A stretch of DNA of 64,000 bases from Sva-07 sp963741755 (GCA_963741755.1 CAVUJG010000014.1:46793-110792), one strand, 5' to 3'. Positions 34,771 to 43,071 are shown, counted from the first letter of the stretch. The notes: generated by a model from the letters alone, not told the origin. A program made the numbers and translations.

Positions 34771-35634
34771 GTGTTCGACCGTGTCGTCGTGGTCGACTGG
34801 AGCGCCAACTCGGCCCCCAAACTCGGGCGCGATTCGATCTGGATCGCCGTGCAGAACGGCAATGGCGACGTCTCCACCACGAATCTCCCGACACGAGCAA
34901 ACGCCATCGAGTTCCTGGTCGATCTCGTCGAATCGGCTCGGGATGCGACGACCCTGATCGGTGTCGACTTCTCGCTCGGGTATCCGGCAGGCACCGCAGC
35001 AGCACTCGGGCTGACGGGCGTCGGATGGTCGGCGATGTGGCAGTTGCTCCTCGACCTCATCCGTGACGACGACCGCAACGTCAACAACCGCTTCGCGGTG
35101 GCCGCGGAACTCAACCGGCAGCTGACCGGTGAGGTCGCGCCGTTCTGGGGTTGTCCGCCATCGGCTCGGTCCGAGCACCTCTCGAGCACCAAGCCACCAG
35201 CCCCTGAATCGCCGGGCCAGTATCGCGTGGTGGAGGAGGCGCTCCGAACGCAAGGTCGGCGTCCGTTCTCGTGCTGGCAGCTCCTCGGAGCAGGGGCCGT
35301 CGGTAGCCAGAGCCTGCTCGGCATCGCGAGGCTGCACGGGCTACGTCATCGCCTCGGCGATCGCGTGCAGATCTGGCCCTTCACGACCGGGCTGGCGACG
35401 CCGAACCTCGGAGACGGGGCCGTGGTGGTGGCCGAAGTGTGGCCGTCGATGCTCACGGCCGTCGATGCCGACGGCGAGGTGCGTGATGCAATCCAGGTGC
35501 GAACGGCCGCCCGGTGGCTGGCGGAAGCGGACTCGTACGGGGATCTCGCTGCGTGGTTCTCGCCGCCGCTGTCTCCCGACGTGGCGCAGTCCGTCGTCGC
35601 CGAGGAGGGCTGGGTGCTCGGAGTGATGCCCTGA
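34771..35634 (+). CDS. Conserved protein, possibly DUF429 / RNase H-like fold
   Basis: The 287-residue soluble protein starts FDRVVVVDWSANSAPKLG and later has LIGVDFSLGYPAG, two strand motifs with conserved Asp residues as in RNase H-fold DUF429 proteins. The C-terminal half includes QIWPFTTGLATPNLGDGAVVVAEVWPS. No reaction is known. Its TGA overlaps the ATG of the ABC ATPase gene (TGATG), so the two are cotranslated. The family call rests only on the N-terminal motifs. Confidence 0.55.
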   Translation: MFDRVVVVDWSANSAPKLGRDSIWIAVQNGNGDVSTTNLPTRANAIEFLVDLVESARDATTLIGVDFSLGYPAGTAAALGLTGVGWSAMWQLLLDLIRDDDRNVNNRFAVAAELNRQLTGEVAPFWGCPPSARSEHLSSTKPPAPESPGQYRVVEEALRTQGRRPFSCWQLLGAGAVGSQSLLGIARLHGLRHRLGDRVQIWPFTTGLATPNLGDGAVVVAEVWPSMLTAVDADGEVRDAIQVRTAARWLAEADSYGDLAAWFSPPLSPDVAQSVVAEEGWVLGVMP

Positions 35635-36707
35635 TGGCAGCTCTCGACCTCGACCATGTCAGCGTGCGAAGCGGACGCACCGCTCGACTCGACGACGTTT
35701 CGATGACGATCGACGACGGCGCGCTCGTCGCCGTCGTGGGCGGGTCGGGGAGCGGCAAGACGTCGTTGCTGCGAGCCGTTGCGGGCCTCGATCGGATCGA
35801 AAGCGGCGTGCTCCGCTTCGATGGGCGAGACGTCACCCGCATGACGCCGGGCGACCGCGACGTGTCCATGGTGTTCCAGTCGCCGGCGCTGATCGGACAT
35901 CTGTCGGCGCGTCGCAACGTGTCGTTCCCGCTCGATGTTCGACGGTTCCCATCGGCGGAGATCCGCCGGCGCGTCGATGCCGAGATGCGAGCGTTGCGCA
36001 TCGAAGGGCTGATGGACCGCGATCCGTCGACGCTGTCGGCGGGCGAGCAGCAGATGGTGCAGATCGCACGAGCGCTCGTCCGCGTTCCGGCGGTGCTGTT
36101 GCTCGACGAGCCGTTCGCGTCACTCGACGACCAGCTGCGGCGTCGCATGCGGGCGGAACTTGCGATGTTGCAGGCGGGCTATGGGGTCACGACGCTGATG
36201 GCGACCAACGACAGCGCCGACGTCGAAGCGCTCGCCGGTTTCGTCGCCGTGCTGGACGGCGGACGGCTCGTGCAGTGCGGCGAGTGCGAGGTCGTGCGGC
36301 GCATGCCATCGAACCTGTTGGCGGCCCTTGCCACGGGACCGATGTCGTTGATCGAGATGACCGTCGTGGCCGAGCGGGAGGGATTCTGGCTGCGGCGAGA
36401 GGACCCGGGAGGAGGCGAGCTGGTTCGGATCCGTTCGTGGTCGCCGGCCCTGGCGGCTCACGTCGGCACGAGCGTGACCGTCGGTGTGCGCCCCGAGGAC
36501 GTCGAGATTGCCGGCACGGGAACGATCGCCGCGACGATCGAGTCGACGGCGCAACTCGGCGTCGGTGGGATCTTGTGCTCGGTTGCTGGTGCTCGCGTCG
36601 TCGTCGGAGTGCCGGAGGGCCCGATCCCGGCTGCGCGCAGCGCCGTCCGCCTCAGGGTCCACCATCACGCGGTGTTCGATCGTGTCGACGATCGAACGAT
36701 CCGGTGA
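35634..36707 (+). CDS. ABC transporter ATP-binding protein, MalK/PotA-like with TOBE-type C-terminus
   Basis: The 357-residue protein has Walker A VGGSGSGKTSLL, Q-loop MVFQSPALIGHL, signature LSAGEQQMVQIARALV, Walker B VLLLDEPFASLDD and a C-terminal extension (GVRPEDVEI, VRLRVHHHAVF) resembling the TOBE/OB domain of importer ATPases for sugars, polyamines or anions. No permease or binding-protein gene is in the vicinity, so the transporter partner is elsewhere or absent. It overlaps the upstream DUF429-like gene. Confidence 0.88.
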   Translation: MAALDLDHVSVRSGRTARLDDVSMTIDDGALVAVVGGSGSGKTSLLRAVAGLDRIESGVLRFDGRDVTRMTPGDRDVSMVFQSPALIGHLSARRNVSFPLDVRRFPSAEIRRRVDAEMRALRIEGLMDRDPSTLSAGEQQMVQIARALVRVPAVLLLDEPFASLDDQLRRRMRAELAMLQAGYGVTTLMATNDSADVEALAGFVAVLDGGRLVQCGECEVVRRMPSNLLAALATGPMSLIEMTVVAEREGFWLRREDPGGGELVRIRSWSPALAAHVGTSVTVGVRPEDVEIAGTGTIAATIESTAQLGVGGILCSVAGARVVVGVPEGPIPAARSAVRLRVHHHAVFDRVDDRTIR

Positions 36708-36733
36708 TCTCCGACCGTGCTGGAGTCTGAGCG

Positions 36734-37756
36734 TCAGTCGACGGTCCAGGTGCCGTTCGACCGCAGGAGTGCCTCGAGGTCGCCCGGTCCCTTGCGTTCG
36801 CTGGCGGCCATCACCTGATCGGCGACCGCGTGGCTGTACTCGGGGCGTTGGATGTTGCGGAACACCCCGAACGGTGTGGGCGAGTGGTCGTCGTGGCTCA
36901 GTCGGGCGAGTGCGAACGCCAGCGACGGATCGTGTCGGTGTTCGTCGTGGATCAGGATCTCGTCGGCGGCGACATCGGCGCGTTCGACGAGGCGGAGCTG
37001 GCCATCGACACCCATTGCGACGGCTCGCTGCTGCTCGGCGCCGAACGTGATCGGCTCGCCGTGCACGAGGTTGATCATCATCTCGTCACGGGCCTGCTTC
37101 TTGGTCACCTCGTCGAACTGTCCGTCGTTGAAGACGTTGCAGTTCTGATAGATCTCGACGAACGACGCGCCGTGGTGCGCATGTGCAGCTCGGAACGTCT
37201 CGATCATGTGGTGACGGTCGAGGTCGTGGGTGCGAGCGACGAAGCTCGCCTCGGCACCGAGCGCAACGGCGAGCGGGTTGAACGGCGGGTCGATCGAGCC
37301 CATCGGCGTCGACTTGGTGACCTTGCCGACCGGCGAGGTCGGCGAGAACTGACCCTTGGTGAGCCCGTAGATCCGGTTGTTGAACAACAGGATGTTGAGG
37401 TTCACGTTGCGGCGCAGTGCATGGATCAGGTGGTTGCCCCCGATCGACAGGCCGTCGCCGTCGCCGGTGATCACCCAGACGTCGAGGTCGGGGCGGGCGA
37501 CGGCCACGCCGGTGGCGATCGCCGGGGCGCGACCGTGGATCGAGTGCATGCCGTAGGTGTTCATGTAGTACGGGAACCGGCTGGAGCAGCCGATGCCGGA
37601 GATGAACACGGTGTTCTCGGGGGCGATGCCGAGCTCGGGCATCAGGGTCTGGACGGCGAGCAGGATGCCGTAGTCGCCGCATCCCGGGCACCAGCGGACC
37701 TCCTGGTCGCTCGACCAGTCCTTCTTCGTGGTGACAGCGACCTGGGCGGTGCTCAT
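36734..37756 (-). CDS. korB: 2-oxoglutarate:ferredoxin oxidoreductase, beta subunit
   Basis: The 340-residue thiamine-diphosphate subunit has VRWCPGCGDYGILLAVQ, a conserved Cys near ISGIGCSSRFPYYMNTYG, and the TPP-Mg motif GDGDGLSIGGNH ... LLFNNRIYGLTKGQ. With KorA it decarboxylates 2-oxoglutarate to succinyl-CoA and reduces ferredoxin, replacing or supplementing the 2-oxoglutarate dehydrogenase step. ATG 37756 overlaps the korA stop (ATGA). A longer frame that reads into korA was rejected. Confidence 0.95.
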   Translation of the reverse strand: MSTAQVAVTTKKDWSSDQEVRWCPGCGDYGILLAVQTLMPELGIAPENTVFISGIGCSSRFPYYMNTYGMHSIHGRAPAIATGVAVARPDLDVWVITGDGDGLSIGGNHLIHALRRNVNLNILLFNNRIYGLTKGQFSPTSPVGKVTKSTPMGSIDPPFNPLAVALGAEASFVARTHDLDRHHMIETFRAAHAHHGASFVEIYQNCNVFNDGQFDEVTKKQARDEMMINLVHGEPITFGAEQQRAVAMGVDGQLRLVERADVAADEILIHDEHRHDPSLAFALARLSHDDHSPTPFGVFRNIQRPEYSHAVADQVMAASERKGPGDLEALLRSNGTWTVD

Positions 37757-39660
37757 GACGTTGCTCCGTTCGAGTTGGCGATCGAGGCGAGTGCCTCGTC
37801 GATGGCGGCTTCGATCTCGCGGGACTTGAAGGGCATGCCCTGCACCTTGCTGAGGCACTGGGCGTCGACGAGGTACTTGCCGCGGATCAGGGTGGTGAGC
37901 TGGCCGAGGTTGAGCTCGGGCACGATCACCCGTTTGAACCGTCGCAAGATGTCGCCGAGATCGGGTGGCAGCGGGTTGAGGTGCATGATGTGCGCCGATG
38001 CGACGCTCTTGCCGGCGCGACGGCTGCGCTGGATCGATGCGTCGATCGCCGCCCACGTCGAGCCCCAGCCGAGCACGAGGACGTCGGCATCGGGATCGCC
38101 GTTGATCTCGGTCGGCGGGATGTCGGCGGCGATGGCGGCGATCTTGTCGGCACGCAGGTGCACCATGTGTTCGTGGTTGGCGGGCGTGTAGTCGATGTTG
38201 CCGGTGCCGTCCTTCTTCTCGAGGCCGCCGACGCGGTGCATCAGGCCCGGAGTGCCGGGGATCGCCCACGGTCGAGCGAGCGTGGTCTCGTCACGCAGGT
38301 ACGGCCAGAACACGTCGTTGCCGTCCTCGTCGACGTGATTCGGCTCCGTCGTGAACGGCACGGAGATGTCGGGCAGCGAGTCGACCGATGGAAGGTTCCA
38401 CGGCTCGGACCCGTTGGCGAGGTAGCCGTCGGACAGCAGGATCACCGGCGTGCGGTACTTGAGGGCGATGCGCACCGCTTCGATGGCGGCGTGGAAGCAC
38501 TGCGCAGGCGTGTAGGCGGCGATGACGGGCAGGGGCGCCTCGCCGTGGCGGCCGTAGAGGGCGATGTTGAGGTCGGACGCTTCGGTCTTGGTCGGTAGCC
38601 CGGTTGAGGGGCCGCCGCGCTGGATGTCGACGAGCAGCAGTGGCAGCTCGATCGAGACCGCGAGGGATGTCGTCTCGCTCTTGAGCGCGACGCCGGGGCC
38701 GCTGGTCGTGGTCACGCCGAGATGCCCGGCGAACGCGGCGCCGAGGGCCATGCCGATGGCGGCGATCTCGTCTTCGGCTTGCACGGTGCGGATGCCGAAA
38801 TGCTTGTGTTTCGACAGCTCGTGGAGGATGTCGGAGGCCGGCGTGATCGGGTACGAGCCGAGCGTGATCGGCAGCTTCGCCAACTGGCCGGCGGCGACGA
38901 TGCCCCAGGCGAGTGCGGTGTTGCCGGTGATGCTGGTGTACTCGCCGGCCGGGAGCTTGGCCGGCTTCACTTCGAAGCGATGGCCGACGGCCTCGGTGGT
39001 CTCGCCGAAGTTGAACCCGGCGAGGAACGACGCCTTGTTGGCGGCCTCGACCAGTTCGTTGCCGCCGAACTTCTCGGTGATCCAGTCGAGCGTGGGGTCG
39101 ACCGGTCGGGTGTACATGAACGACACCAGGCCGAGTGCGAAGAAGTTCTTCGATCGCTCGGCATCGCGGGGCTTGACCCCGAGTGGGGCACAGATCTCCT
39201 TGGTCAGGCTGGTCATCGGAACGCGGAGCACCCGGTAATGGGCCAGCGAGTCGTCGTCGAGCGGGTTGGCCTTGTAGCCCGCCTTCTCGAGGTTGCGTTC
39301 CTCGAATGCGTCCTCGTTGACGATCACGGTGCCGCCGGGCTCCAAGCGGTGCAGGTCGGCCATCAGCGCCGCTGGGTTCATGGCCACGAGCACGTTCGGT
39401 TCGTCGCCGGGCGTGGTGATCTTGTGGTCGGCGATGTTGACCTGGAACGCCGACACGCCGTTGACGGTGCCCGCCGGCGCGCGGATCTCGGCGGGGAAGT
39501 CCGGCAGCGTCGAGAGGTCGTTGCCGAACGACGCGCTCACCGAGGTGAAGCGGTCGCCGGTGAGCTGCATCCCGTCGCCGGAGTCGCCGGCAAATCGGAT
39601 GATGAGGTGGTCGAGGACGTGGTCATCGTCGGCCGCTGGCCGGTCGATCGTGTCCGTCAT
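37753..39660 (-). CDS. korA: 2-oxoglutarate:ferredoxin oxidoreductase, fused gamma-alpha subunit
   Basis: The 635-residue protein joins the gamma domain (about residues 15-200: IIRFAGDSGDGMQLTGDRF, NVLVAMNPAALMADLHRLEP) to the alpha domain (about 225-600: SYPITPASDILHELSK, VQAEDEIAAIGMALGAAFAG, TTSGPGVALKSE, GGPSTGLPTKTEASD). This gamma-alpha fusion is the actinobacterial KorA form. ATG 39660 has GGGGGAG about 7 nt upstream. It heads a two-gene operon with korB. Confidence 0.95.
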   Translation of the reverse strand: MTDTIDRPAADDDHVLDHLIIRFAGDSGDGMQLTGDRFTSVSASFGNDLSTLPDFPAEIRAPAGTVNGVSAFQVNIADHKITTPGDEPNVLVAMNPAALMADLHRLEPGGTVIVNEDAFEERNLEKAGYKANPLDDDSLAHYRVLRVPMTSLTKEICAPLGVKPRDAERSKNFFALGLVSFMYTRPVDPTLDWITEKFGGNELVEAANKASFLAGFNFGETTEAVGHRFEVKPAKLPAGEYTSITGNTALAWGIVAAGQLAKLPITLGSYPITPASDILHELSKHKHFGIRTVQAEDEIAAIGMALGAAFAGHLGVTTTSGPGVALKSETTSLAVSIELPLLLVDIQRGGPSTGLPTKTEASDLNIALYGRHGEAPLPVIAAYTPAQCFHAAIEAVRIALKYRTPVILLSDGYLANGSEPWNLPSVDSLPDISVPFTTEPNHVDEDGNDVFWPYLRDETTLARPWAIPGTPGLMHRVGGLEKKDGTGNIDYTPANHEHMVHLRADKIAAIAADIPPTEINGDPDADVLVLGWGSTWAAIDASIQRSRRAGKSVASAHIMHLNPLPPDLGDILRRFKRVIVPELNLGQLTTLIRGKYLVDAQCLSKVQGMPFKSREIEAAIDEALASIANSNGATS

Positions 39661-39781
39661 GTTGTCTCCCCCGGGAGTGTCAGCGCCCCGGCTCCGTTGC
39701 CGGGCCTGTCGAAGAGCCACCGTAGTGGCCGATGTCCGCCGCGAGCGGGACGGCGCGACGAATGTGACCATCGTCCCGCCC

Positions 39782-39814
39782 GATTACATCACGGGTCAGA
39801 CCCGCGATGTCATC
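39782..39814. repeat. Palindromic repeat family D, copy 2
   Basis: Outer arms GATTACATC / GATGTCATC and inner arms GGGTC / GACCC match the copy at 7183-7215. It lies between the divergent korA and TrkA-C genes and overlaps an upstream alternative start of the latter (ATG 39807). Confidence 0.85.
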
Positions 39815-39833
39815 GATGCGCGAAGATCGGACC

Positions 39834-40493
39834 ATGTATGCCGTCGCCACCTTCCTGGTCGTCGCAGTGATCACGGTTGCGTTCACGAAACTGGCGACCG
39901 GAGCGCTCATCGCCACCGGCATGCCACCGGAACTCGCTGCGTTCCAGGCGCGCTCGGCATTCAGCGGCGCCGGTTTCACCACGCGGGAGACCGAGAACGT
40001 GGTCAACCAGCCGGTGCGTCGCAAGATCATCGGCACCACGATGTTGGTCGGCAGCCTCGGGACGCCCACGCTCGTGGTGACGGTCCTGGTCGGGCTCATT
40101 GCGCCCGGGCCGGGATCGACGACCTCTCGCGTCCTGGTCATCGCGTCCGGGCTGTTCCTGATCGGGATGGCGATCCTCAACAAGCCCGTCCAGCGATGGC
40201 TGTCGGGCGTCGGGCGTCGCTACATCGAGCGACACCTGATCCCAGCGCTCGGCGACGAACGCCAGGAGTTGCTCGTGTTGTCGGACGACTTCGCCATCCA
40301 GTCCGTTCGACTTTCGTCGCCGGTTGCCGAAGCGCGCAGCCTGCGGGGACTGGCGCATGCCCTGCCCGGGGTGACCGTGTTGGCCGTCCGCAAGGGGAGT
40401 GAACTCCTGGGTGAGCCACCCGCTGACATCGACCTGCTGGAGGGCGATGAGCTGATCCTCTACGGTCGCCGCGACGCCGGGGTCACGACGTGA
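39834..40493 (+). CDS. Membrane protein with TrkH-like pore motif and C-terminal TrkA-C (RCK-C) domain
   Basis: The 219-residue protein has an N-terminal helix (ATFLVVAVITVAFTKLA), a loop QARSAFSGAGFTTRET resembling the SAF-NNAGF selectivity-filter region of TrkH/KtrB channels, one or two further helices (GTPTLVVTVLVGLIA, RVLVIASGLFLIGM) and a C-terminal RCK-C domain (ARSLRGLAHALPGVTVLAVRKG, LLEGDELILYGRR). This could be a reduced potassium channel or an accessory protein. ATG 39834 is a choice among 39807, 39816 and 39834. Its stop overlaps the lipoprotein start (GTGA). Confidence 0.7.
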   Translation: MYAVATFLVVAVITVAFTKLATGALIATGMPPELAAFQARSAFSGAGFTTRETENVVNQPVRRKIIGTTMLVGSLGTPTLVVTVLVGLIAPGPGSTTSRVLVIASGLFLIGMAILNKPVQRWLSGVGRRYIERHLIPALGDERQELLVLSDDFAIQSVRLSSPVAEARSLRGLAHALPGVTVLAVRKGSELLGEPPADIDLLEGDELILYGRRDAGVTT

Positions 40494-40678
40494 AATTGCC
40501 CACGGTGCTCGTGATCGTTGCGTTCCCGGCTCTGCTCGTGACTGCATGCAGCAGCTCGGACGGGAACGACGACGAGCCACCGACGATCGGGGGAATCAAC
40601 GGCCCGGCGGTCGTCGACCCGTCGTTCGATCCGTTCGCCACCGATCCGTCTGCGCCGCCCGCCACCGACGGCGGGTAG
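40490..40678 (+). CDS. Small putative lipoprotein
   Basis: The 62-residue protein starts MKLPTVLVIVAFPALLVTAC, a signal peptide with lipobox LVTAC, then an acidic, Pro-rich mature part of about 42 residues (SSSDGNDDEPPTIGG). Lipidation at Cys20 would anchor it to the outer face of the membrane. GTG 40490 overlaps the TrkA-C gene stop, so they are coupled, and a link with that protein is possible. No family is recognised. Confidence 0.65.
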   Translation: MKLPTVLVIVAFPALLVTACSSSDGNDDEPPTIGGINGPAVVDPSFDPFATDPSAPPATDGG

Positions 40679-40692
40679 GGTCGGACGCTCAC

Positions 40693-41292
40693 ATGGCGTC
40701 GCTTCGTTTCAGCTTCGGCACCATGGGCTCGGGCAAGAGCACCGTGGCGCTGCAGATTCACCACAACCTGTCCAACCGCGAGCTCTACGGGCTGCTGTTG
40801 ACCACGCTCGACCGCGAAGGCCGTCAGGTCACGAGTCGGCTCGGTGTCGCGGCGCCGGCGATCGAGGTGGCGCCCGACCTCGACCTGCATGCGCTCGCCG
40901 TGCGGTACTGGCCGATCCATTACCTGATCTGCGACGAGGTCCAGTTCTACACGCCGGCCCAGTGCGATCAGCTCGCCCGGGTCGTGGACGAACTCGACGT
41001 CGATGTCTACGCATTCGGGCTGCTCACCGACTTCCGCGGCCGCCTGTTCGAGGGAACGGCACGCATGTTGGAGATTGCGGACGAGCACATTCCGCTGCAG
41101 GTGGAAGCCCGGTGCTGGTGCGGTGCTCGGGCCACTCACAACGCCCGTGTCGTCAACGGCGACGTCGTGTACGAGGGCGACACCGTGATGGTCGGCGACA
41201 CGAAACAGCACGAGTCGCCGCTGTTCGGCGACACCGTGCGCTATGAACTGCTCTGCCGAGCCCACTTCCTGCGCGGCGACCTCGGCGCCTGA
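40693..41292 (+). CDS. tdk: Thymidine kinase (type II)
   Basis: The 199-residue protein phosphorylates thymidine in the salvage pathway. It has a P-loop with the type II form (FSFGTMGSGKSTVALQI), the CDEVQFYTPAQCDQL Walker-B-like segment, VYAFGLLTDFRGRLFEG (lasso loop) and zinc-binding cysteines (ARCWCGARATHNARVV and a C-terminal Cys). TAGGGT lies 11 nt before ATG 40693. Length is typical. Confidence 0.92.
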   Translation: MASLRFSFGTMGSGKSTVALQIHHNLSNRELYGLLLTTLDREGRQVTSRLGVAAPAIEVAPDLDLHALAVRYWPIHYLICDEVQFYTPAQCDQLARVVDELDVDVYAFGLLTDFRGRLFEGTARMLEIADEHIPLQVEARCWCGARATHNARVVNGDVVYEGDTVMVGDTKQHESPLFGDTVRYELLCRAHFLRGDLGA

Positions 41293-41328
41293 CTTGCCCT
41301 GCCCGTCCGGGCCCGATCCGAACAGGCA

Positions 41329-41357
41329 GGTTCCCCGAGCCCGGGTCTCCGGGAACC
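41329..41357. repeat. Palindromic repeat family B, single copy
   Basis: Arms GGTTCCCCGAG / CTCCGGGAACC surround CCCGGGT. It lies 37 bp after tdk and upstream of the antitoxin gene. Confidence 0.85.
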
Positions 41358-41391
41358 AGGAATTCGTGTGGATGACCAGTAGGGTGACCAC

Positions 41392-41619
41392 GTGACCCGG
41401 CAGATGACCGCCACCGAGGTGAAGGCCAAGATCCTGTCGTTGCTCGATGAGGTCGCCGACGGTGAGGACATCGAGATCACCAAACACGGCCGTACTGTGG
41501 CTCGTCTGGTTCCGGCGACCGGACCGACCCGCACTCACGGCCGGTTCGTCGGTCTGGCCGTCTCGAACGCAGTTGACGACGACTTGTTCTCGACCGGGGA
41601 GACCTGGGATCTCGAATGA
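41392..41619 (+). CDS. Phd/YefM-family antitoxin
   Basis: The 75-residue protein has the Phd/YefM DNA-binding N-terminus (MTATEVKAKILSLLDEVADG, IEITKHGRTVARLVPA) and a short acidic C-terminus (FSTGETWDLE) that would cap the toxin. GTG 41392 follows TAGGGT by 6 nt; ATG 41404 is an alternative. It overlaps the PIN toxin start by ATGA, the standard antitoxin-first, coupled order. Confidence 0.88.
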   Translation: MTRQMTATEVKAKILSLLDEVADGEDIEITKHGRTVARLVPATGPTRTHGRFVGLAVSNAVDDDLFSTGETWDLE

Positions 41620-42008
41620 CCACGGTGTTGCTCGACACGCACGTGCTCCATTGGTGGACGGCCGAGCCTGAACGACTGAGTGTCGACGCGACGACGGCGA
41701 TCTCCGATGCGGACGAACTCGCGATCGCCGCAATCACGTGGTACGAACTCGCCTGGTTGGCCAATCACGACCGCATCTCGCTGGGCCTGCCTCTACGGGC
41801 CTGGCTCGATGGGTTGGTCGTCGATGTTCGCACGATCCCCGTCTCGCCATCGATCGCCGCAACTGCCGTGGAACTTCCAACGTCGTTCCCGGGTGATCCC
41901 GCCGATCGGCTGATCTACGCAACGGCGATCGAGAAAGGTGTCCAGCTGGTCACGAAGGACCGCCGGCTCCGGTCTCACCATCACCCTCGCCAGATCACCA
42001 TCTGGTGA
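41616..42008 (+). CDS. PIN-domain ribonuclease toxin (VapC family)
   Basis: The 130-residue PIN-domain protein has the acidic metal-binding residues in the expected places: LLDTHVLHWW (first Asp), ITWYELAWL (Glu) and FPGDPADRLIYATAIEKG (Asp pair), followed by LVTKDRRLR. VapC toxins cut tRNA or rRNA in a site-specific way; the target here is unknown. All active-site acids are intact, so it should be functional. It is coupled to the upstream antitoxin. Confidence 0.9.
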   Translation: MTTVLLDTHVLHWWTAEPERLSVDATTAISDADELAIAAITWYELAWLANHDRISLGLPLRAWLDGLVVDVRTIPVSPSIAATAVELPTSFPGDPADRLIYATAIEKGVQLVTKDRRLRSHHHPRQITIW

Positions 42009-42032
42009 GTTCTGGCCCGCTGAACGCGGCGA

Positions 42033-42244
42033 TCATGGCGCTGACCAGGTCACGATCGTGGTGTGATCGTGGATGGCTTGATCCTTCGTGAGAGGCGGTG
42101 CCGGCGACGAGCGCGTCGGCGACGATGAGGCGGTCGAGGGATCGCGCCAGGTGAGCGCAGCGGCGGTGTCGACGAGCGGTATGTCGGATCGGCGGAGCCC
42201 GATCCTTCGTTCGAGGTCGCCGATGATGTCGGCGCCGCCGATCG
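42033..42244 (-). pseudogene. Remnant of a second PIN-domain (VapC) toxin gene
   Basis: Reading between frames gives the C-terminal third of a PIN domain: SDIPLVDTAAALTW, then SLDRLIVADALVAGTA in another frame, then LTKDQAIHDHTTIVTW back in the first. The N-terminal two thirds, including the first catalytic Asp, are missing, and at least two frameshifts are present. It follows an intact small antitoxin gene on the same strand, so this was once a complete toxin-antitoxin pair. Confidence 0.65.
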
Positions 42245-42418
42245 TCAGACGACGACCTCGGTCCGGCAAACCAGCGAGTCGAGTCGGGACGGTGCCTCCT
42301 CGGCGCTGATGCGGATGCGCCGACCCTTGCGTTCGATGATCACCGGCTCACCGGTCTCGATGACGCGGTCAAGGACTCGGTAGATGTCTTGACGAAGCGC
42401 GGAGGCGGTCATCTCCAT
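42245..42418 (-). CDS. Small Phd/YefM-like antitoxin, toxin partner decayed
   Basis: This 57-residue frame reads MEMTASALRQDIYRVLDRVI then ETGEPVIIERKGRRIRISAE, a clear Phd/YefM-type N-terminal domain, and ends in TEVVV. A second ATG at 42412 is possible. It is followed directly by the PIN-toxin remnant on the same strand. It may survive as an orphan antitoxin able to bind DNA or cross-neutralise the intact toxin at 41.6-42.0 kb; that is inference. Confidence 0.7.
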   Translation of the reverse strand: MEMTASALRQDIYRVLDRVIETGEPVIIERKGRRIRISAEEAPSRLDSLVCRTEVVV

Positions 42419-42464
42419 CCCCACCGCGTAGACGTACGCGCCGACGTCAGGGATACGTACGCGA

Positions 42465-42954
42465 TCATCGGGGCTTCTTCCGGCGCCGCCGCTCGGCTCG
42501 ATTGCCGAAGCGAATCGGACCCGGCAGCTCGAAGTGGGGCATCGAGTGCTGGTGGCACTCGCAGAACCAGTCGCCGGGCGGCACGATCTGGAGGAAGGAA
42601 CCCGGCGGCGGGGTGCGCTCGTAGAAGTTCGACCAGGTTCCGAACCAGTCGCCCGCGAGATGATTCGGGTGCACCTCGACCAGTGTGACCCCTTCGCTCT
42701 CGAGGAATGCGTGGTCGACGCTGCCCGTCTCCACGATCGAGTCGACGATCTTGCGGATCACCGTGTTCTGCATGTCGAGCTCGAGACCGGCAGACCATCA
42801 GCTCGGGATGGCCGTAGCTCTCGGTGAGCCCGATCGTGTACGACCAGGGATTGGTGTCGGTGACCTGGGTGAGCTGCCAGCCGTACGTGCGGATCGTGAG
42901 ATCGAGGTAGAGCATCGTCTGCTCGAATGAGAATCCATCACATTGAAGGCACAT
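42465..42954 (-). pseudogene. DUF4262-like protein, one frameshift near 42795
   Basis: The first frame reads IRTYGWQLTQVTDTNPWSYT and IGLTESYGHPELMVC. After one extra base the second frame continues with LELDMQNTVIRKIVDSIVE, LVEVHPNHLAGDWFGTWSNF and a basic tail. Joined, it makes about 162 residues with the DUF4262 pattern (P-x-x-Y-T-I-G-L ... HPEL). The function is unknown. The break may be a sequencing indel in the run GTCTGCCGG. Confidence 0.65.
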
Positions 42955-43004
42955 GCCAACAGCTTGACGAAGGGCTGTGACAGAGATGCGGGCCCCGACG
43001 ATCG

Positions 43005-43069
43005 TGGTTCCCGGAGGCCCGGGCTCGGGGAACCAGCGTGGTTCCCGGAGGCCCGGGCTCGGGGAACCG
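43005..43069. repeat. Palindromic repeat family B, two copies
   Basis: Copies lie at 43005-43035 and 43039-43069 and are nearly identical, with arms TGGTTCCCGGAG / CTCGGGGAACCA and core GCCCGGGC. They fill the junction between the DUF4262 gene start and the end of the next minus-strand gene. Confidence 0.85.
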
Positions 43070-43071
43070 GG

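Noticed and set aside
36734..38269. A 511-residue KorB with a long N-terminal extension
   Set aside because: The extra residues are out-of-frame korA; the ATG at 37756 with ATGA overlap gives the normal KorB N-terminus.
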